Of a DNA stretch of 64,000 bases, positions 17,533 through 26,314 are shown one piece after another. Every line of letters starts with the position of its first letter. The stretch's first letter is position 1. Source of the DNA: Streptomyces monomycini (lineage in GTDB: Bacteria > Actinomycetota > Actinomycetes > Streptomycetales > Streptomycetaceae); assembly GCF_022271435.1 (NCBI RefSeq), contig NZ_JAFIQY010000036.1:1-64000 (forward strand), written 5' to 3'. The translations under genes and the position numbers were made by a program. The notes below the pieces were generated by a model that saw only the letters and a program-made list of their open reading frames with translations, was not told where the DNA came from and did no database searches.

Positions 17533-18315
17533 TCAGGCCGAAGCCGGCGGATACAGCCCGCGCGGCAGTTGCGTGGCGGCCGCCTTGTCGAGGAGCCACA
17601 GGGTGCGGCTGCGGCCGTACGCGCCCGCGGCCGGAGCCTGGATCTCCCCGGCGCCGGAGAGCGCCATCGCCACGGCCTTCGCCTTGTCCTCGCCCGCCGC
17701 CAGCAGCCAGACCTCCCGTGCCGCGCGGATCGCGGGCAGGGTGAGGGAGAGGCGGGTGGGCGGGGGCTTGGGGGCGCCGTGTACGGCGACGACCGTGCGT
17801 TGCGTCTCACGGACGGCCGGCAGCTCCGGGAAGAGCGACGCGACGTGGGTGTCCGGGCCGACGCCCAGCATGAGGACGTCGAAGGACGGGACGTGACCGT
17901 GGTCCCCGGGGAGCGCAGCGTCGCTCAGCTCGGCCGCGTACGCCTCCGCCGCGGCGTCCGCGTCGTTGCCCCACGCGCCGTGGGACGGGGGCATCGCGTG
18001 CACCCGCGTCGGGTCCAGCTGAACGCTGTCCAGCAGGACCTTGCGGGCCTGCGTGTAGTTGCGTTCCGGGTCCTCGTACGGCAGGAACCGGTCGTCGCCC
18101 CACCACAGGTCCACCCGGTCCCAGGCCACCGCGTCCCGGGCGGGCGCCTCGGCGAGGGCCGCGAGCAGCCCGTTGCCGTTGCGGCCGCCCGTCAGGACGA
18201 TGGAGGCGGTGCCGCGGGCGGCCTGCGCGTCCACGATCTTCGTGATCAGCCGGGCCGCCGCGGCCTTGGCCATCAGCTCCTTGTCGCGGTGGACGACGAC
18301 CTGCGGCGCGCTCAC
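17533..18315 (-). CDS. pgl: 6-phosphogluconolactonase
   Basis: Hydrolyses 6-phosphogluconolactone in the oxidative pentose phosphate pathway. Belongs to the DevB/glucosamine-6-phosphate-isomerase-like family: SIVLTGGRNGNGLLAAL, VDLWWGDDRFLPYEDPERNY, DVLMLGVGPDTHVASLFP and LSLTLPAIRAAREVWLLAAG are the diagnostic blocks. Length 260 aa. GTG start overlaps the opcA stop (GTGA), so it is translationally coupled to opcA. Confidence 0.95.
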   Translation of the reverse strand: MSAPQVVVHRDKELMAKAAAARLITKIVDAQAARGTASIVLTGGRNGNGLLAALAEAPARDAVAWDRVDLWWGDDRFLPYEDPERNYTQARKVLLDSVQLDPTRVHAMPPSHGAWGNDADAAAEAYAAELSDAALPGDHGHVPSFDVLMLGVGPDTHVASLFPELPAVRETQRTVVAVHGAPKPPPTRLSLTLPAIRAAREVWLLAAGEDKAKAVAMALSGAGEIQAPAAGAYGRSRTLWLLDKAAATQLPRGLYPPASA

Positions 18316-19439
18316 TCGGATGCCGCCTTGGAGGCCGCCTTCTTGGAGGCGGACTTCTTGGCGGGCGCCTTGGCCTTGGTGCCGGAGGACTCGGAGCCCT
18401 CCGACGCCTCGGACTTGGTGTCCGCCGCCTTCGCCGGATCCGCCGCGTCAGCGGGAGCCGGTTCGTCGGACGACTCGGCCGCCCTCGCCGCCAGCGGCGT
18501 CTGTGCCCGCTGCGGCTCGCCGAGCCGGTCGACGCCGTACTTCAGCGCCGAGGCGTACGTGTCGTCCGGGTCGAGCCGGCGCAGCTCCTCCGCCAGGAGT
18601 TCCGAGGTCTCGCGCCGCTTGAGCGCGACGTTGCGGTCGGGCTGGCCCTGCATGGAGAGCGTGGCCAGCGAGCCGTCCGCGCGGTCGAGCGCGACCGGGC
18701 CGCAGTCGGTCTCCATCCGGACGGCCGTCAGGCCGGGGCCGGCCGAGAGGAGCCGTCGGACGGGGACGCCGAGGCGGTCCGCGAGCCACATGCCGAGGAG
18801 TTCGACGCTGGGGTTGAACTCCTCGCCCTCGACCTCGACCTCGGCGACCTTGCAGGGCAGCTGGTCGAGCGCCGCGGCCAGCATCGAGCGCCAGGGCGTG
18901 ATGCGGGTCCAGGACAGGTCCGTGTCGCCGGGCGAGTACGCGTCGGCGCGCTCGGCCAGCTCCCGGATCGGGTTCTCGGCGGTGTACATGTCGGTGACAC
19001 GCCGCTGGGCGAGCGCCCCGAGCGGGTCGCGTGCCGCGTCCACCGGGGCGTTGACCGGCCACCACACGACGACCGGGGCGTCCGGCAGGAGCAGCGGCAG
19101 GACCACGGACTGGGCGTGGTTGATGGCCTCGCCGTAGAGCCGCAGGACGACCGTCTCACCCGTACCGGCGTCCGCGCCGACGCGGACCTCGGCGTCCAGG
19201 CGGGCCTTGGCGCGGTCGCGGGGCGACCGGCTGACGCGCTTGATGACGACGAGGGTGCGCGAGGGGTGCTCGCGGGACGCCTCGTTGGCGGCCTTCAGGG
19301 CGTCGTAGGCGTTCTCCTCGTCGGTGACGATGACGAGGGTGAGCACCATGCCGATGGCGGGGGTGCCGATGGTACGACGGCCCTGGACCAGCGCCTTGTT
19401 GACCTTGCTGGCCGTGGTTTCCGTCAGATCGATCTTCAT
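18312..19439 (-). CDS. opcA: Glucose-6-phosphate dehydrogenase assembly/activator protein OpcA
   Basis: OpcA is needed for full activity or assembly of glucose-6-phosphate dehydrogenase in actinobacteria and cyanobacteria. The family blocks RTLVVIKRVSRSPRDRAKAR, VLPLLLPDAPVVVWWPVNAP, ISWTRITPWR-like DLSWTRITPWRSMLAAALD and FNPSVELLGMWLADRL are visible. The last 60 residues are a Lys/Ala/Ser-rich low-complexity tail (KKSASKKAASKAASE), probably disordered. 375 aa. ATG overlaps the zwf stop by 4 nt. Confidence 0.95.
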   Translation of the reverse strand: MKIDLTETTASKVNKALVQGRRTIGTPAIGMVLTLVIVTDEENAYDALKAANEASREHPSRTLVVIKRVSRSPRDRAKARLDAEVRVGADAGTGETVVLRLYGEAINHAQSVVLPLLLPDAPVVVWWPVNAPVDAARDPLGALAQRRVTDMYTAENPIRELAERADAYSPGDTDLSWTRITPWRSMLAAALDQLPCKVAEVEVEGEEFNPSVELLGMWLADRLGVPVRRLLSAGPGLTAVRMETDCGPVALDRADGSLATLSMQGQPDRNVALKRRETSELLAEELRRLDPDDTYASALKYGVDRLGEPQRAQTPLAARAAESSDEPAPADAADPAKAADTKSEASEGSESSGTKAKAPAKKSASKKAASKAASE

Positions 19440-20959
19440 GGCCGACGCCAGCTCCGTCCGTCTCGTGCGAGCATTTCGTCCGCCTCGTCCGGTCCCCAGG
19501 TCCCGGCCGTGTACTGCGCGGGCTTGCCGTGCTCGTCCCAGTACTCCTCGATCGGGTCGAGAATCCGCCAGGACTGCTCGACCTCCTCGACGCGCGGGAA
19601 GAGGTTGGCGTCACCGAGCAGGACGTCCAGGATCAGGCGCTCGTATGCCTCCGGGCTGGACTCGGTGAAGGACTCGCCGTAGGCAAAGTCCATCGAGACG
19701 TCCCGTACCTCCATGGAGGTGCCGGGCACCTTCGACCCGAAGCGCATGGTCACGCCCTCGTCCGGCTGGACGCGGATGACCAGGGCGTTCGCGCCCAGTT
19801 CTTCGGTGGCGGTGTGGTCGAAGGGGGAGTGCGGCGCGCGCTGGAAGACGACCGCGATCTCCGTGACGCGGCGGCCCAGGCGCTTGCCGGTGCGCAGGTA
19901 GAAGGGGACGCCCGCCCAGCGGCGGTTGTCCACCTCCAGCTTGATCGCGGCGTAGGTGTCGGTACGGGAGTTCGGGTCGATGCCGTCCTCCTCCAGGTAG
20001 CCGACGACCTTCTCGCCGCCCTGCCAGCCGGCCGCGTACTGGGCGCGGACGGTCTCCTTGCCCAGGTCGGCGGGGAGCCGTACGGCACCGAGCACCTTGG
20101 TCTTCTCGGCGACCAGCGCGTCCGCGTCGAAGGAGGCGGGCTCCTCCATGGCGGTCAGCGCGAGCAGCTGGAGGAGGTGGTTCTGGATGACGTCACGCGC
20201 GGCGCCGATGCCGTCGTAGTAGCCCGCGCGGCCGCCGATGCCGATGTCCTCGGCCATGGTGATCTGGATGTGGTCGACGTAGGACCGGTTCCAGAGCGGC
20301 TCGAAGAGGGTGTTGGCGAAGCGCAGCGCCAGGATGTTCTGGACCGTCTCCTTGCCCAGGTAGTGGTCGATCCGGAAGACCGACTCGGGCGGGAAGACCT
20401 CGTGGACGATGCGGTTCAGTTCCTGGGCGCTGGCCAGGTCGTGGCCGAAGGGCTTCTCGATGACCGCGCGGCGCCAGCAGTCGCCCTGCTGGTCGGCCAG
20501 GCCGTGCTTCTTGAGCTGCTGGACGACCGTGGGGAAGAACTTGGGCGGCACGGACAGGTAGAAGGCGAAGTTGCCGCCGGTGCCCTGGGCCTTGTCGAGT
20601 TCCTCGATGGTGTCCTTGAGGGTCTCGAAGGCCTCGTCGTCGTCGAAGTTGCCCTGGACGAACCGGCAGCCCTGGACGAGCTGCTGCCAGACCTCTTCGC
20701 GGAACGGTGTACGGGAGTGCTGTTTGACGGCCTCGTACACCTCCTGCGCGAAGTCCTGGTGCTCCCACTCGCGGCGGGCGAAGCCGATGAGGGAGAAGCC
20801 CGGCGGCAGCAGCCCGCGGTTCGCCAGGTCGTAGACGGCAGGCATCAGCTTTTTACGGGACAAATCGCCCGTGACGCCGAAGATGACCAGGCCCGACGGC
20901 CCCGCGATACGCGGGAGCCGTCGGTCCGCGGCGTCACGCAGCGGATTGCTGCTGGACAA
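19436..20959 (-). CDS. zwf: Glucose-6-phosphate 1-dehydrogenase
   Basis: First, NADP-reducing step of the pentose phosphate pathway. Visible: dinucleotide-binding GVTGDLSRKKL, the substrate-site RIDHYLGKETVQN (catalytic His/Lys), and EKPFGHDLASAQELN. 507 aa is normal. The start codon is TTG (20957-20959): the family N-terminus begins here, and a GGAGGG site within the tal 3' end has about 9-nt spacing. It is 6 nt after tal and overlaps opcA. Confidence 0.95.
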   Translation of the reverse strand: MSSSNPLRDAADRRLPRIAGPSGLVIFGVTGDLSRKKLMPAVYDLANRGLLPPGFSLIGFARREWEHQDFAQEVYEAVKQHSRTPFREEVWQQLVQGCRFVQGNFDDDEAFETLKDTIEELDKAQGTGGNFAFYLSVPPKFFPTVVQQLKKHGLADQQGDCWRRAVIEKPFGHDLASAQELNRIVHEVFPPESVFRIDHYLGKETVQNILALRFANTLFEPLWNRSYVDHIQITMAEDIGIGGRAGYYDGIGAARDVIQNHLLQLLALTAMEEPASFDADALVAEKTKVLGAVRLPADLGKETVRAQYAAGWQGGEKVVGYLEEDGIDPNSRTDTYAAIKLEVDNRRWAGVPFYLRTGKRLGRRVTEIAVVFQRAPHSPFDHTATEELGANALVIRVQPDEGVTMRFGSKVPGTSMEVRDVSMDFAYGESFTESSPEAYERLILDVLLGDANLFPRVEEVEQSWRILDPIEEYWDEHGKPAQYTAGTWGPDEADEMLARDGRSWRRP

Positions 20960-20965
20960 GGTGGG

Positions 20966-22084
20966 TCAGCCCTCCGAAGGAGCGAGGCGCTTGAGCTCCG
21001 CCTCAGTGGACTTGAGCAGGTCGTTCCAGGACGCCTCGAACTTCTCGACGCCCTCGTCCTCCAGCACCTGCACGACGTCGTCGTACGAGATGCCGAGCTT
21101 CTTCAGCGCGTCGAGGTCGGCCTGCGCCTGCTCGTAGCTGCCGCGCACCTTGTCGCCGGAGATCTCGCCGTGGTCGCCGGTGGCTTCCAGGGTGGCCTCG
21201 GGCATGGTGTTGACCGTGTTCGGCGCCACCAGCTCCTCGACGTACATGGTGTCCTTGAGCGACGGGTCCTTGACGCCGGTCGAGGCCCACAGCGGACGCT
21301 GCTTGTTGGCGTGCGCCTTGTCCAGCGCGTTCCAGCGGTCCGAGGAGAAGACCTCCTCGTACGCCTGGTAGGCCAGGCGCGCGTTGGCGACGGCGGCCTT
21401 GCTCTTCAGGGCCTTGGCCTCGTCGGTGCCGATCGCGTCCAGACGCTTGTCGGTCTCGGTGTCCACGCGGGACACGAAGAAGGAAGCCACCGAGTGGATC
21501 TTGGACAGGTCCAGGCCCGCGGCCTTGGCCTTCTCCAGGCCCTCCAGGTAGGCGTCCATGACCGCGCGGTAGCGCTCCAGCGAGAAGATCAGCGTGACGT
21601 TGACGCTGATGCCCCGGGCGATCGTCTCGGTGATCGCCGGGAGGCCCGCCTTGGTGGCCGGGATCTTGATCAGCGCGTTGGGGCGGTCCACCAGCCAGGC
21701 CAGCTGCTTGGCCTCGGCGACGGTGGCGCGGGTGTCGTGCGCCAGGCGCGGGTCGACCTCGATGGAGACCCGGCCGTCCTGGCCGTCGGTGGCGTCGAAG
21801 ACCGGGCGCAGGATGTCGGCCGCGTCCCGGACGTCCGCCGTGGTGATCATCCGGATGGCTTCCTCGACGGTCACCTTGCGGGCCGCGAGGTCGGTGAGCT
21901 GGGTGTCGTACCCGTCGCCCTGCGAGATGGCCTTCTGGAAGATCGACGGGTTGGTGGTGACACCGACGACGTGCTGCTGGTCGATCAGCTCGGCCAGGTT
22001 GCCGGACGTGATCCGCTTGCGGGACAGGTCGTCCAGCCAGATCGCGACGCCTTCGTCGGAGAGGCGCTTGAGTGCGTCTGTCAT
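20966..22084 (-). CDS. tal: Transaldolase
   Basis: Transfers a dihydroxyacetone unit in the non-oxidative pentose phosphate branch. Class I aldolase-type TIM barrel: VTTNPSIFQKAIS, VSIEVDPRLAHDT, and the Schiff-base Lys in ALIKIPATKAGLPAI. 372 aa, the long actinobacterial form. ATG 22084 follows GGAGATG with about 9-nt spacing on the minus strand. The gap to tkt is 35 nt; in-frame upstream extension would run into tkt and is not real. Confidence 0.96.
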   Translation of the reverse strand: MTDALKRLSDEGVAIWLDDLSRKRITSGNLAELIDQQHVVGVTTNPSIFQKAISQGDGYDTQLTDLAARKVTVEEAIRMITTADVRDAADILRPVFDATDGQDGRVSIEVDPRLAHDTRATVAEAKQLAWLVDRPNALIKIPATKAGLPAITETIARGISVNVTLIFSLERYRAVMDAYLEGLEKAKAAGLDLSKIHSVASFFVSRVDTETDKRLDAIGTDEAKALKSKAAVANARLAYQAYEEVFSSDRWNALDKAHANKQRPLWASTGVKDPSLKDTMYVEELVAPNTVNTMPEATLEATGDHGEISGDKVRGSYEQAQADLDALKKLGISYDDVVQVLEDEGVEKFEASWNDLLKSTEAELKRLAPSEG

Positions 22085-22119
22085 GGGGTTTGCATCTCCT
22101 ACTTGATCGTGTACGGGCG

Positions 22120-24198
22120 TCAGCGCTGGGCCGCTGCGAGGGATTCCCGGGCCGCCGTGGCGACCGCGTCGGCGGTGAAGCCGAACTCGTGGAAGAGGAC
22201 CTTGGCGTCCGCCGAGGCACCGAAGTGCTCCAGCGAGACGATGCGGCCCTGGGCGCCCACGTAGCGGTGCCAGGTCAGACCGATGCCGGCCTCGACCGCG
22301 ACCCGGGCCTTGACCGTCGGCAGCAGCACGCTGTCGCGGTACCCCTGGTCCTGCTCCTCGAACCACTCGACCGACGGCATCGAGACGACGCGCGTCGGAA
22401 TGCCCTCGGCCTGCAGCGCCTCGCGCGCCTCGACGGCGAGCTGCACCTCGGAGCCGGTGCCGATCAGGATGACCTGCGGCTCGCCGCCCTCGGCCTCGAA
22501 CAGCACGTAGCCGCCCTTGGCCGCGGCGGGGTTCGCCTCGTACGTCGGTACGCCCTGGCGGGTGAGCGCGAGGCCGTGCGGCGCCGGCTTGCTCTGGTGG
22601 CGGCGCAGGATCTCGGCCCAGGCGGTGGCGGTCTCGTTGGCGTCGGCCGGGCGGACGATGTTCAGGCCCGGGATGGCGCGCAGCGCGGACAGGTGCTCGA
22701 CCGGCTGGTGGGTCGGGCCGTCCTCGCCGAGACCGATGGAGTCGTGCGTCCACACGTAGGTCACCGGCAGTTGCATGAGCGCGGCGAGCCGGACGGCGGG
22801 GCGCATGTAGTCGGAGAACACCAGGAAGGTGCCGCCGTAGATGCGGGTGTTGCCGTGCAGCGCGATGCCGTTCATGGTCGAGCCCATGGCGTGCTCGCGG
22901 ATGCCGTAGTGGACCGTGCGGCCGTACGGGCTGGCCTCGGGCAGCGGGTTGCCCTCGGGCAGGAACGACGAGTTCTTGTCGATCGTGGTGTTGTTCGAGC
23001 CGGCGAGGTCGGCGGAGCCGCCCCACAGCTCGGGCACGACCGCGCCCAGCGCCTGGAGGACCTTGCCGGAGGCGGCGCGGGTGGCGACGCCCTTGCCGGT
23101 CTCGAAGGCGGGCAGCGCCTTCTCCCAGCCGTCCGGCAGCTCGCCCGCCTGGATGCGGTCGAACTGGGCGGCGCGCTCCGGGTTGGCCGCGCGCCAGGCG
23201 TCGAGCTTCTCGTCCCACGCGGCGTGCGCCTCGCTGCCGCGCTTCCAGGCGGCGCGGGTGTGCTCGATGACCTCGTCGGAGACCTCGAAGGACTTCTCCG
23301 GGTCGAAGCCCAGCACCTTCTTGGTGGCCGCGACCTCTTCGGCACCCAGCGCGGAGCCGTGCGCGGCCTCGGTGTTCTGGGCGTTCGGGGCGGGCCAGGC
23401 GATGATCGAGCGGGCCGCGATGAACGAGGGACGCTCGGTCTCCTCCTGGGCCGCCTTCAGGGCCTTGGCCAGGCCCACCGGGTCGAGGTCACCGCTGGGC
23501 AGCTGGTCGACGCGCTGGACGTGCCAGCCGTACGACTCGTAGCGCTTGATCGTGTCCTCGGAGACCGCGGTCTCGGTGTCGCCCTCGATGGAGATGTGGT
23601 TGTCGTCCCACAGCAGTACGAGGTTGCCGAGCTTCTGGTGGCCCGCGAGCGAGGAGGCCTCGGCCGAGACGCCCTCCTGGAGGCAGCCGTCACCGGCGAT
23701 GACCCAGACGGTGTGGTCGAACGGCGAGGTGCCGGGCGCCGCCTCCGGGTCGAACAGGCCGCGCTCGTAGCGGGCGGCCATGGCCATGCCCACGCCGTTG
23801 GCGACACCCTGGCCGAGCGGGCCGGTCGTGGTCTCCACGCCGACCGTGTGGCCGTACTCCGGGTGACCGGGGGTCTTCGAGCCCCAGGTGCGGAAGGCCT
23901 TCAGGTCGTCCAGCTCCAGGCCGTAGCCGGCCAGGTAGAGCTGGATGTAGAGGGTCAGGCTGGAGTGGCCCGCGGAGAGGACGAACCGGTCGCGGCCGGC
24001 CCACTTCGCGTCCGCCGGGTCGTGCCGCATCAGCTTCTGGAAGAGAACGTAAGCGGCCGGCGCGAGGCTCATGGCGGTACCCGGATGGCCGTTACCGACC
24101 TTCTGCACGGAATCCATGGCCAGGACGCGGACGGTATCGACGGCCCGCTGGTCCAGGTCGGTCCACTCGAAATCTGTGGTGGTCGGCTTGGTGCTCAC
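22120..24198 (-). CDS. tkt: Transketolase
   Basis: Thiamine diphosphate-dependent two-carbon transfer in the pentose phosphate pathway. Motifs: NGHPGTAMSLAPAAYVLFQ near the N-terminus, the TPP/Mg site GDGCLQEGVSAEASSLAG...DDNHISIEG, the pyrimidine-binding domain FLVFSDYMRPAVRLAALM and THDSIGLGEDGPTHQPVEHL. 692 aa. The start is GTG 24198; a GGAGAGG lies about 12 nt upstream. First gene of tkt-tal-zwf-opcA-pgl, covering both pathway branches. Confidence 0.97.
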   Translation of the reverse strand: MSTKPTTTDFEWTDLDQRAVDTVRVLAMDSVQKVGNGHPGTAMSLAPAAYVLFQKLMRHDPADAKWAGRDRFVLSAGHSSLTLYIQLYLAGYGLELDDLKAFRTWGSKTPGHPEYGHTVGVETTTGPLGQGVANGVGMAMAARYERGLFDPEAAPGTSPFDHTVWVIAGDGCLQEGVSAEASSLAGHQKLGNLVLLWDDNHISIEGDTETAVSEDTIKRYESYGWHVQRVDQLPSGDLDPVGLAKALKAAQEETERPSFIAARSIIAWPAPNAQNTEAAHGSALGAEEVAATKKVLGFDPEKSFEVSDEVIEHTRAAWKRGSEAHAAWDEKLDAWRAANPERAAQFDRIQAGELPDGWEKALPAFETGKGVATRAASGKVLQALGAVVPELWGGSADLAGSNNTTIDKNSSFLPEGNPLPEASPYGRTVHYGIREHAMGSTMNGIALHGNTRIYGGTFLVFSDYMRPAVRLAALMQLPVTYVWTHDSIGLGEDGPTHQPVEHLSALRAIPGLNIVRPADANETATAWAEILRRHQSKPAPHGLALTRQGVPTYEANPAAAKGGYVLFEAEGGEPQVILIGTGSEVQLAVEAREALQAEGIPTRVVSMPSVEWFEEQDQGYRDSVLLPTVKARVAVEAGIGLTWHRYVGAQGRIVSLEHFGASADAKVLFHEFGFTADAVATAARESLAAAQR

Positions 24199-24716
24199 CC
24201 TGAGTCAGGGCTCCTCTCCACATGTCGAATGCCGGGGACGGTTTGTCCGCCGGGCGTTGTCGAGCCTACCCCTGCATCCACGGCCGTCTTTTCGACGGAG
24301 CGTCGACGGCTCACCCGGGGAAACTCGACGCCTTAGGCAACCAAATCCGGACTCCGGACATTCCCGCCCCGGACGAGACGGCCACCACTCCAGACTGCCG
24401 GGCGGCGCCCGCCTTCGCCTCCTGAACGGCGTGAACGGCGGGCGAAGCGCCCACGGAGGCGCGCCCGTGCGCGGCGGCGGCGGGGCACGGGAGGGTGCCG
24501 GGGCCGGGGCGCGGCACGCCCAGGGACTCGCCGGGGGTACGGCCCCACTGACCCCGGTACCCCCTCAACACGACCCCACCCCCGCGAAGGCCGTCGTATG
24601 GCCAACGTCTAAAGTGGCGTGGTACGCGCAAGCCTTAACCGGGTCTTCACGGCCGGGAACGCTTGCTGGCCTTATCTTCGCGGCGCAAGCCGCTGATGTT
24701 ACTTCCAGGGGTGTGC
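24199..24716. other. Divergent intergenic region between tkt and ctaB
   Basis: No gene seen in these 518 bases. It must hold the divergent promoters. On the minus strand TAGGCT (24263-24268), about 65 nt upstream of the tkt start, is a reasonable -10 box. On the plus strand TATCTT (24673-24678) is a possible -10 for ctaB, without a well-spaced -35. The part at 24600-24720 is noticeably less G+C-rich than the flanking genes, as expected for a promoter. Confidence 0.5.
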
Positions 24717-25670
24717 GTGACGGCCGTCGAATCCCGTCCTGCCGGGGTCCTAGCCCAGGGCCCGCAGGGTTCAGGTCACCGTCCGTTCGGGGCCCGTGTC
24801 AAGGCGTTCGTGGCGCTGACCAAGCCGCGCGTCATCGAGCTGCTGCTCATGACGACGGTGCCGGTGATGTTCCTGGCGGCCGGTGGTGTCCCCGACCTCT
24901 GGCTGGTGCTGGCCACCTGTGTGGGCGGCTATCTCTCCGCCGGCGGCGCGGCCGCGTACAACATGTACATCGACCGCGACATCGACGCCCTGATGGACCG
25001 CACCTCGCAGCGGCCGCTGGTCACCGGAATGGTCTCGCCCCGCGAGTGCCTGGTCTTCGCGACCGCACTGGCGGTCGGCTCGACGGCCTGGTTCTGGTTC
25101 CTGGTCAACCCGCTGTCGGCGGTGCTGTCGCTCGCGGCCCTGCTGTTCTACGTCGTCGTCTACACGATGATCCTCAAGCGGCGTACCGCGCAGAACATCG
25201 TCTGGGGCGGCATCGCGGGCTGCATGCCGGTCTTCATCGGCTGGTCCGCGGTGACCAACACCGTCTCCTGGGCCTCCGCCGTCCTCTTCCTCGTCATCTT
25301 CTTCTGGACGCCGCCGCACTACTGGCCGCTGTCGATGAAGGCCAAGGACGACTACGAGCGGGTCGGCGTGCCGATGCTGCCGGTCATCGCGGGCAACAAG
25401 GCCGTGGCGCGGCAGATCGTGGCGTACAGCTGGGTGATGGTCCTGGTGTCGCTGCTCCTCCAGCCGCTCGGCTACACCGGCTGGTTCTACACGGTGGTGG
25501 CGGTGCTCTGCGGCGCCTTCTGGCTGAAGGAGGCGCACGGTCTCCAGGCCCGCGCCAAGGCCGGGATCACCGGGGCCAAGCTGAAGGAGATGCGGCTGTT
25601 CCACTGGTCGATCACCTATGTGTCGCTGCTGTTCGTCGCCATCGCCGTGGACCCGTTCCTGCGCTGGTAG
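24717..25670 (+). CDS. ctaB: Protoheme IX farnesyltransferase (heme O synthase)
   Basis: Integral membrane prenyltransferase that adds farnesyl to heme B, giving heme O for aa3-type cytochrome oxidase. UbiA superfamily: the Asp-rich site NMYIDRDIDALMDRTSQRPL is intact, followed by the second site DDYERVGVPMLPV. About seven to nine transmembrane helices in 317 aa. GTG 24717 is chosen from AGGGG at 24707-24711; GTG 24711 and ATG 24693 are in-frame alternatives. It works with CtaA, encoded 1.7 kb away on the other strand. Confidence 0.95.
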   Translation: MTAVESRPAGVLAQGPQGSGHRPFGARVKAFVALTKPRVIELLLMTTVPVMFLAAGGVPDLWLVLATCVGGYLSAGGAAAYNMYIDRDIDALMDRTSQRPLVTGMVSPRECLVFATALAVGSTAWFWFLVNPLSAVLSLAALLFYVVVYTMILKRRTAQNIVWGGIAGCMPVFIGWSAVTNTVSWASAVLFLVIFFWTPPHYWPLSMKAKDDYERVGVPMLPVIAGNKAVARQIVAYSWVMVLVSLLLQPLGYTGWFYTVVAVLCGAFWLKEAHGLQARAKAGITGAKLKEMRLFHWSITYVSLLFVAIAVDPFLRW

Positions 25671-25692
25671 GAGCTTGCGCCGAGATGTCCGC

Positions 25693-25725
25693 CGGGCCCG
25701 TCACGATCCGTTCGTGGCGGGCCCG
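25693..25725 (+). terminator. Hairpin after ctaB
   Basis: CGGGCCCGTCACGA pairs with TCGTGGCGGGCCCG (one mismatch) around a 5-nt loop, 22 nt after the ctaB stop. Probable terminator. Confidence 0.65.
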
Positions 25726-25790
25726 CGGCGTGTGCGCGGTGCCCCGGACGGCCCTTCCGCCGCTGATTACCGGCGGGTAGCATTCTGTCC

Positions 25791-26174
25791 ATGGCAGACA
25801 TTCAGCAGGCGGACACGGCGGACGAGCAGGCCGGCGGGCAGCCCGCGCCGGGCCGGGCGGACAAGCGGGCCGAGCGGCGGACTGCCCGGCTGGCCAAGGA
25901 CATCGCGGCGTTCGCCGCCTCCCACGGCGGCAGCGCCGACGGCCAGCTCGCCCACATCGCCCGCGGCAGCGTCCGGATCGCGCTGGTCGGCGCCGACGGC
26001 CAGTGGGGCAACCTCGTCGCCGGGACACAGGACGTCGCACGGGCCGCGGCCGAGCGGGCCGGGGTCACCCTGCACGAGGAGTTCGACGGCGAGCTGGCGG
26101 CCAAGGTACGCACCGGTCCGTACGAATGGTCGCGGATGGCGGGCATCCAGGTGGGTGGCCCGGCCAACCCCTGA
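25791..26174 (+). CDS. Conserved small protein of unknown function
   Basis: 127 aa, soluble, no signal peptide. The N-terminal 40 residues are charged and probably disordered (ADKRAERRTARLAKD); the rest has the folded-looking sequence IARGSVRIALVGADGQWGNLVAG and WSRMAGIQVGGPANP. I do not recognise a named family. TAGCAT at 25778-25783, 7 nt upstream of the ATG, and the lack of a Shine-Dalgarno sequence point to a leaderless transcript. Confidence 0.7.
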   Translation: MADIQQADTADEQAGGQPAPGRADKRAERRTARLAKDIAAFAASHGGSADGQLAHIARGSVRIALVGADGQWGNLVAGTQDVARAAAERAGVTLHEEFDGELAAKVRTGPYEWSRMAGIQVGGPANP

Positions 26175-26314
26175 GGCCGGGGCCGGGCCGGGCCCGCTAC
26201 CTGACGGCCGCGTCGTCCGTTGAGCCCACCAGGGGCGGCGACCGTGCCGCGCCGGGTGGGCTTTCGGCGCCGTGGGCGCCTTCGGTCCCGGGAGGCTTCA
26301 GCGAGGAGGGGCGG

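Noticed and set aside
22085..23218. Transaldolase reading extended upstream to a 750-aa fusion
   Set aside because: The extra region is an off-frame reading of transketolase; ATG 22084 with a GGAG site starts the normal 372-aa protein.
19529..24336. Very long plus-strand frames opposite zwf, tal and tkt
   Set aside because: Shadow frames in GC-rich DNA; the minus strand carries intact, operon-ordered pathway enzymes.
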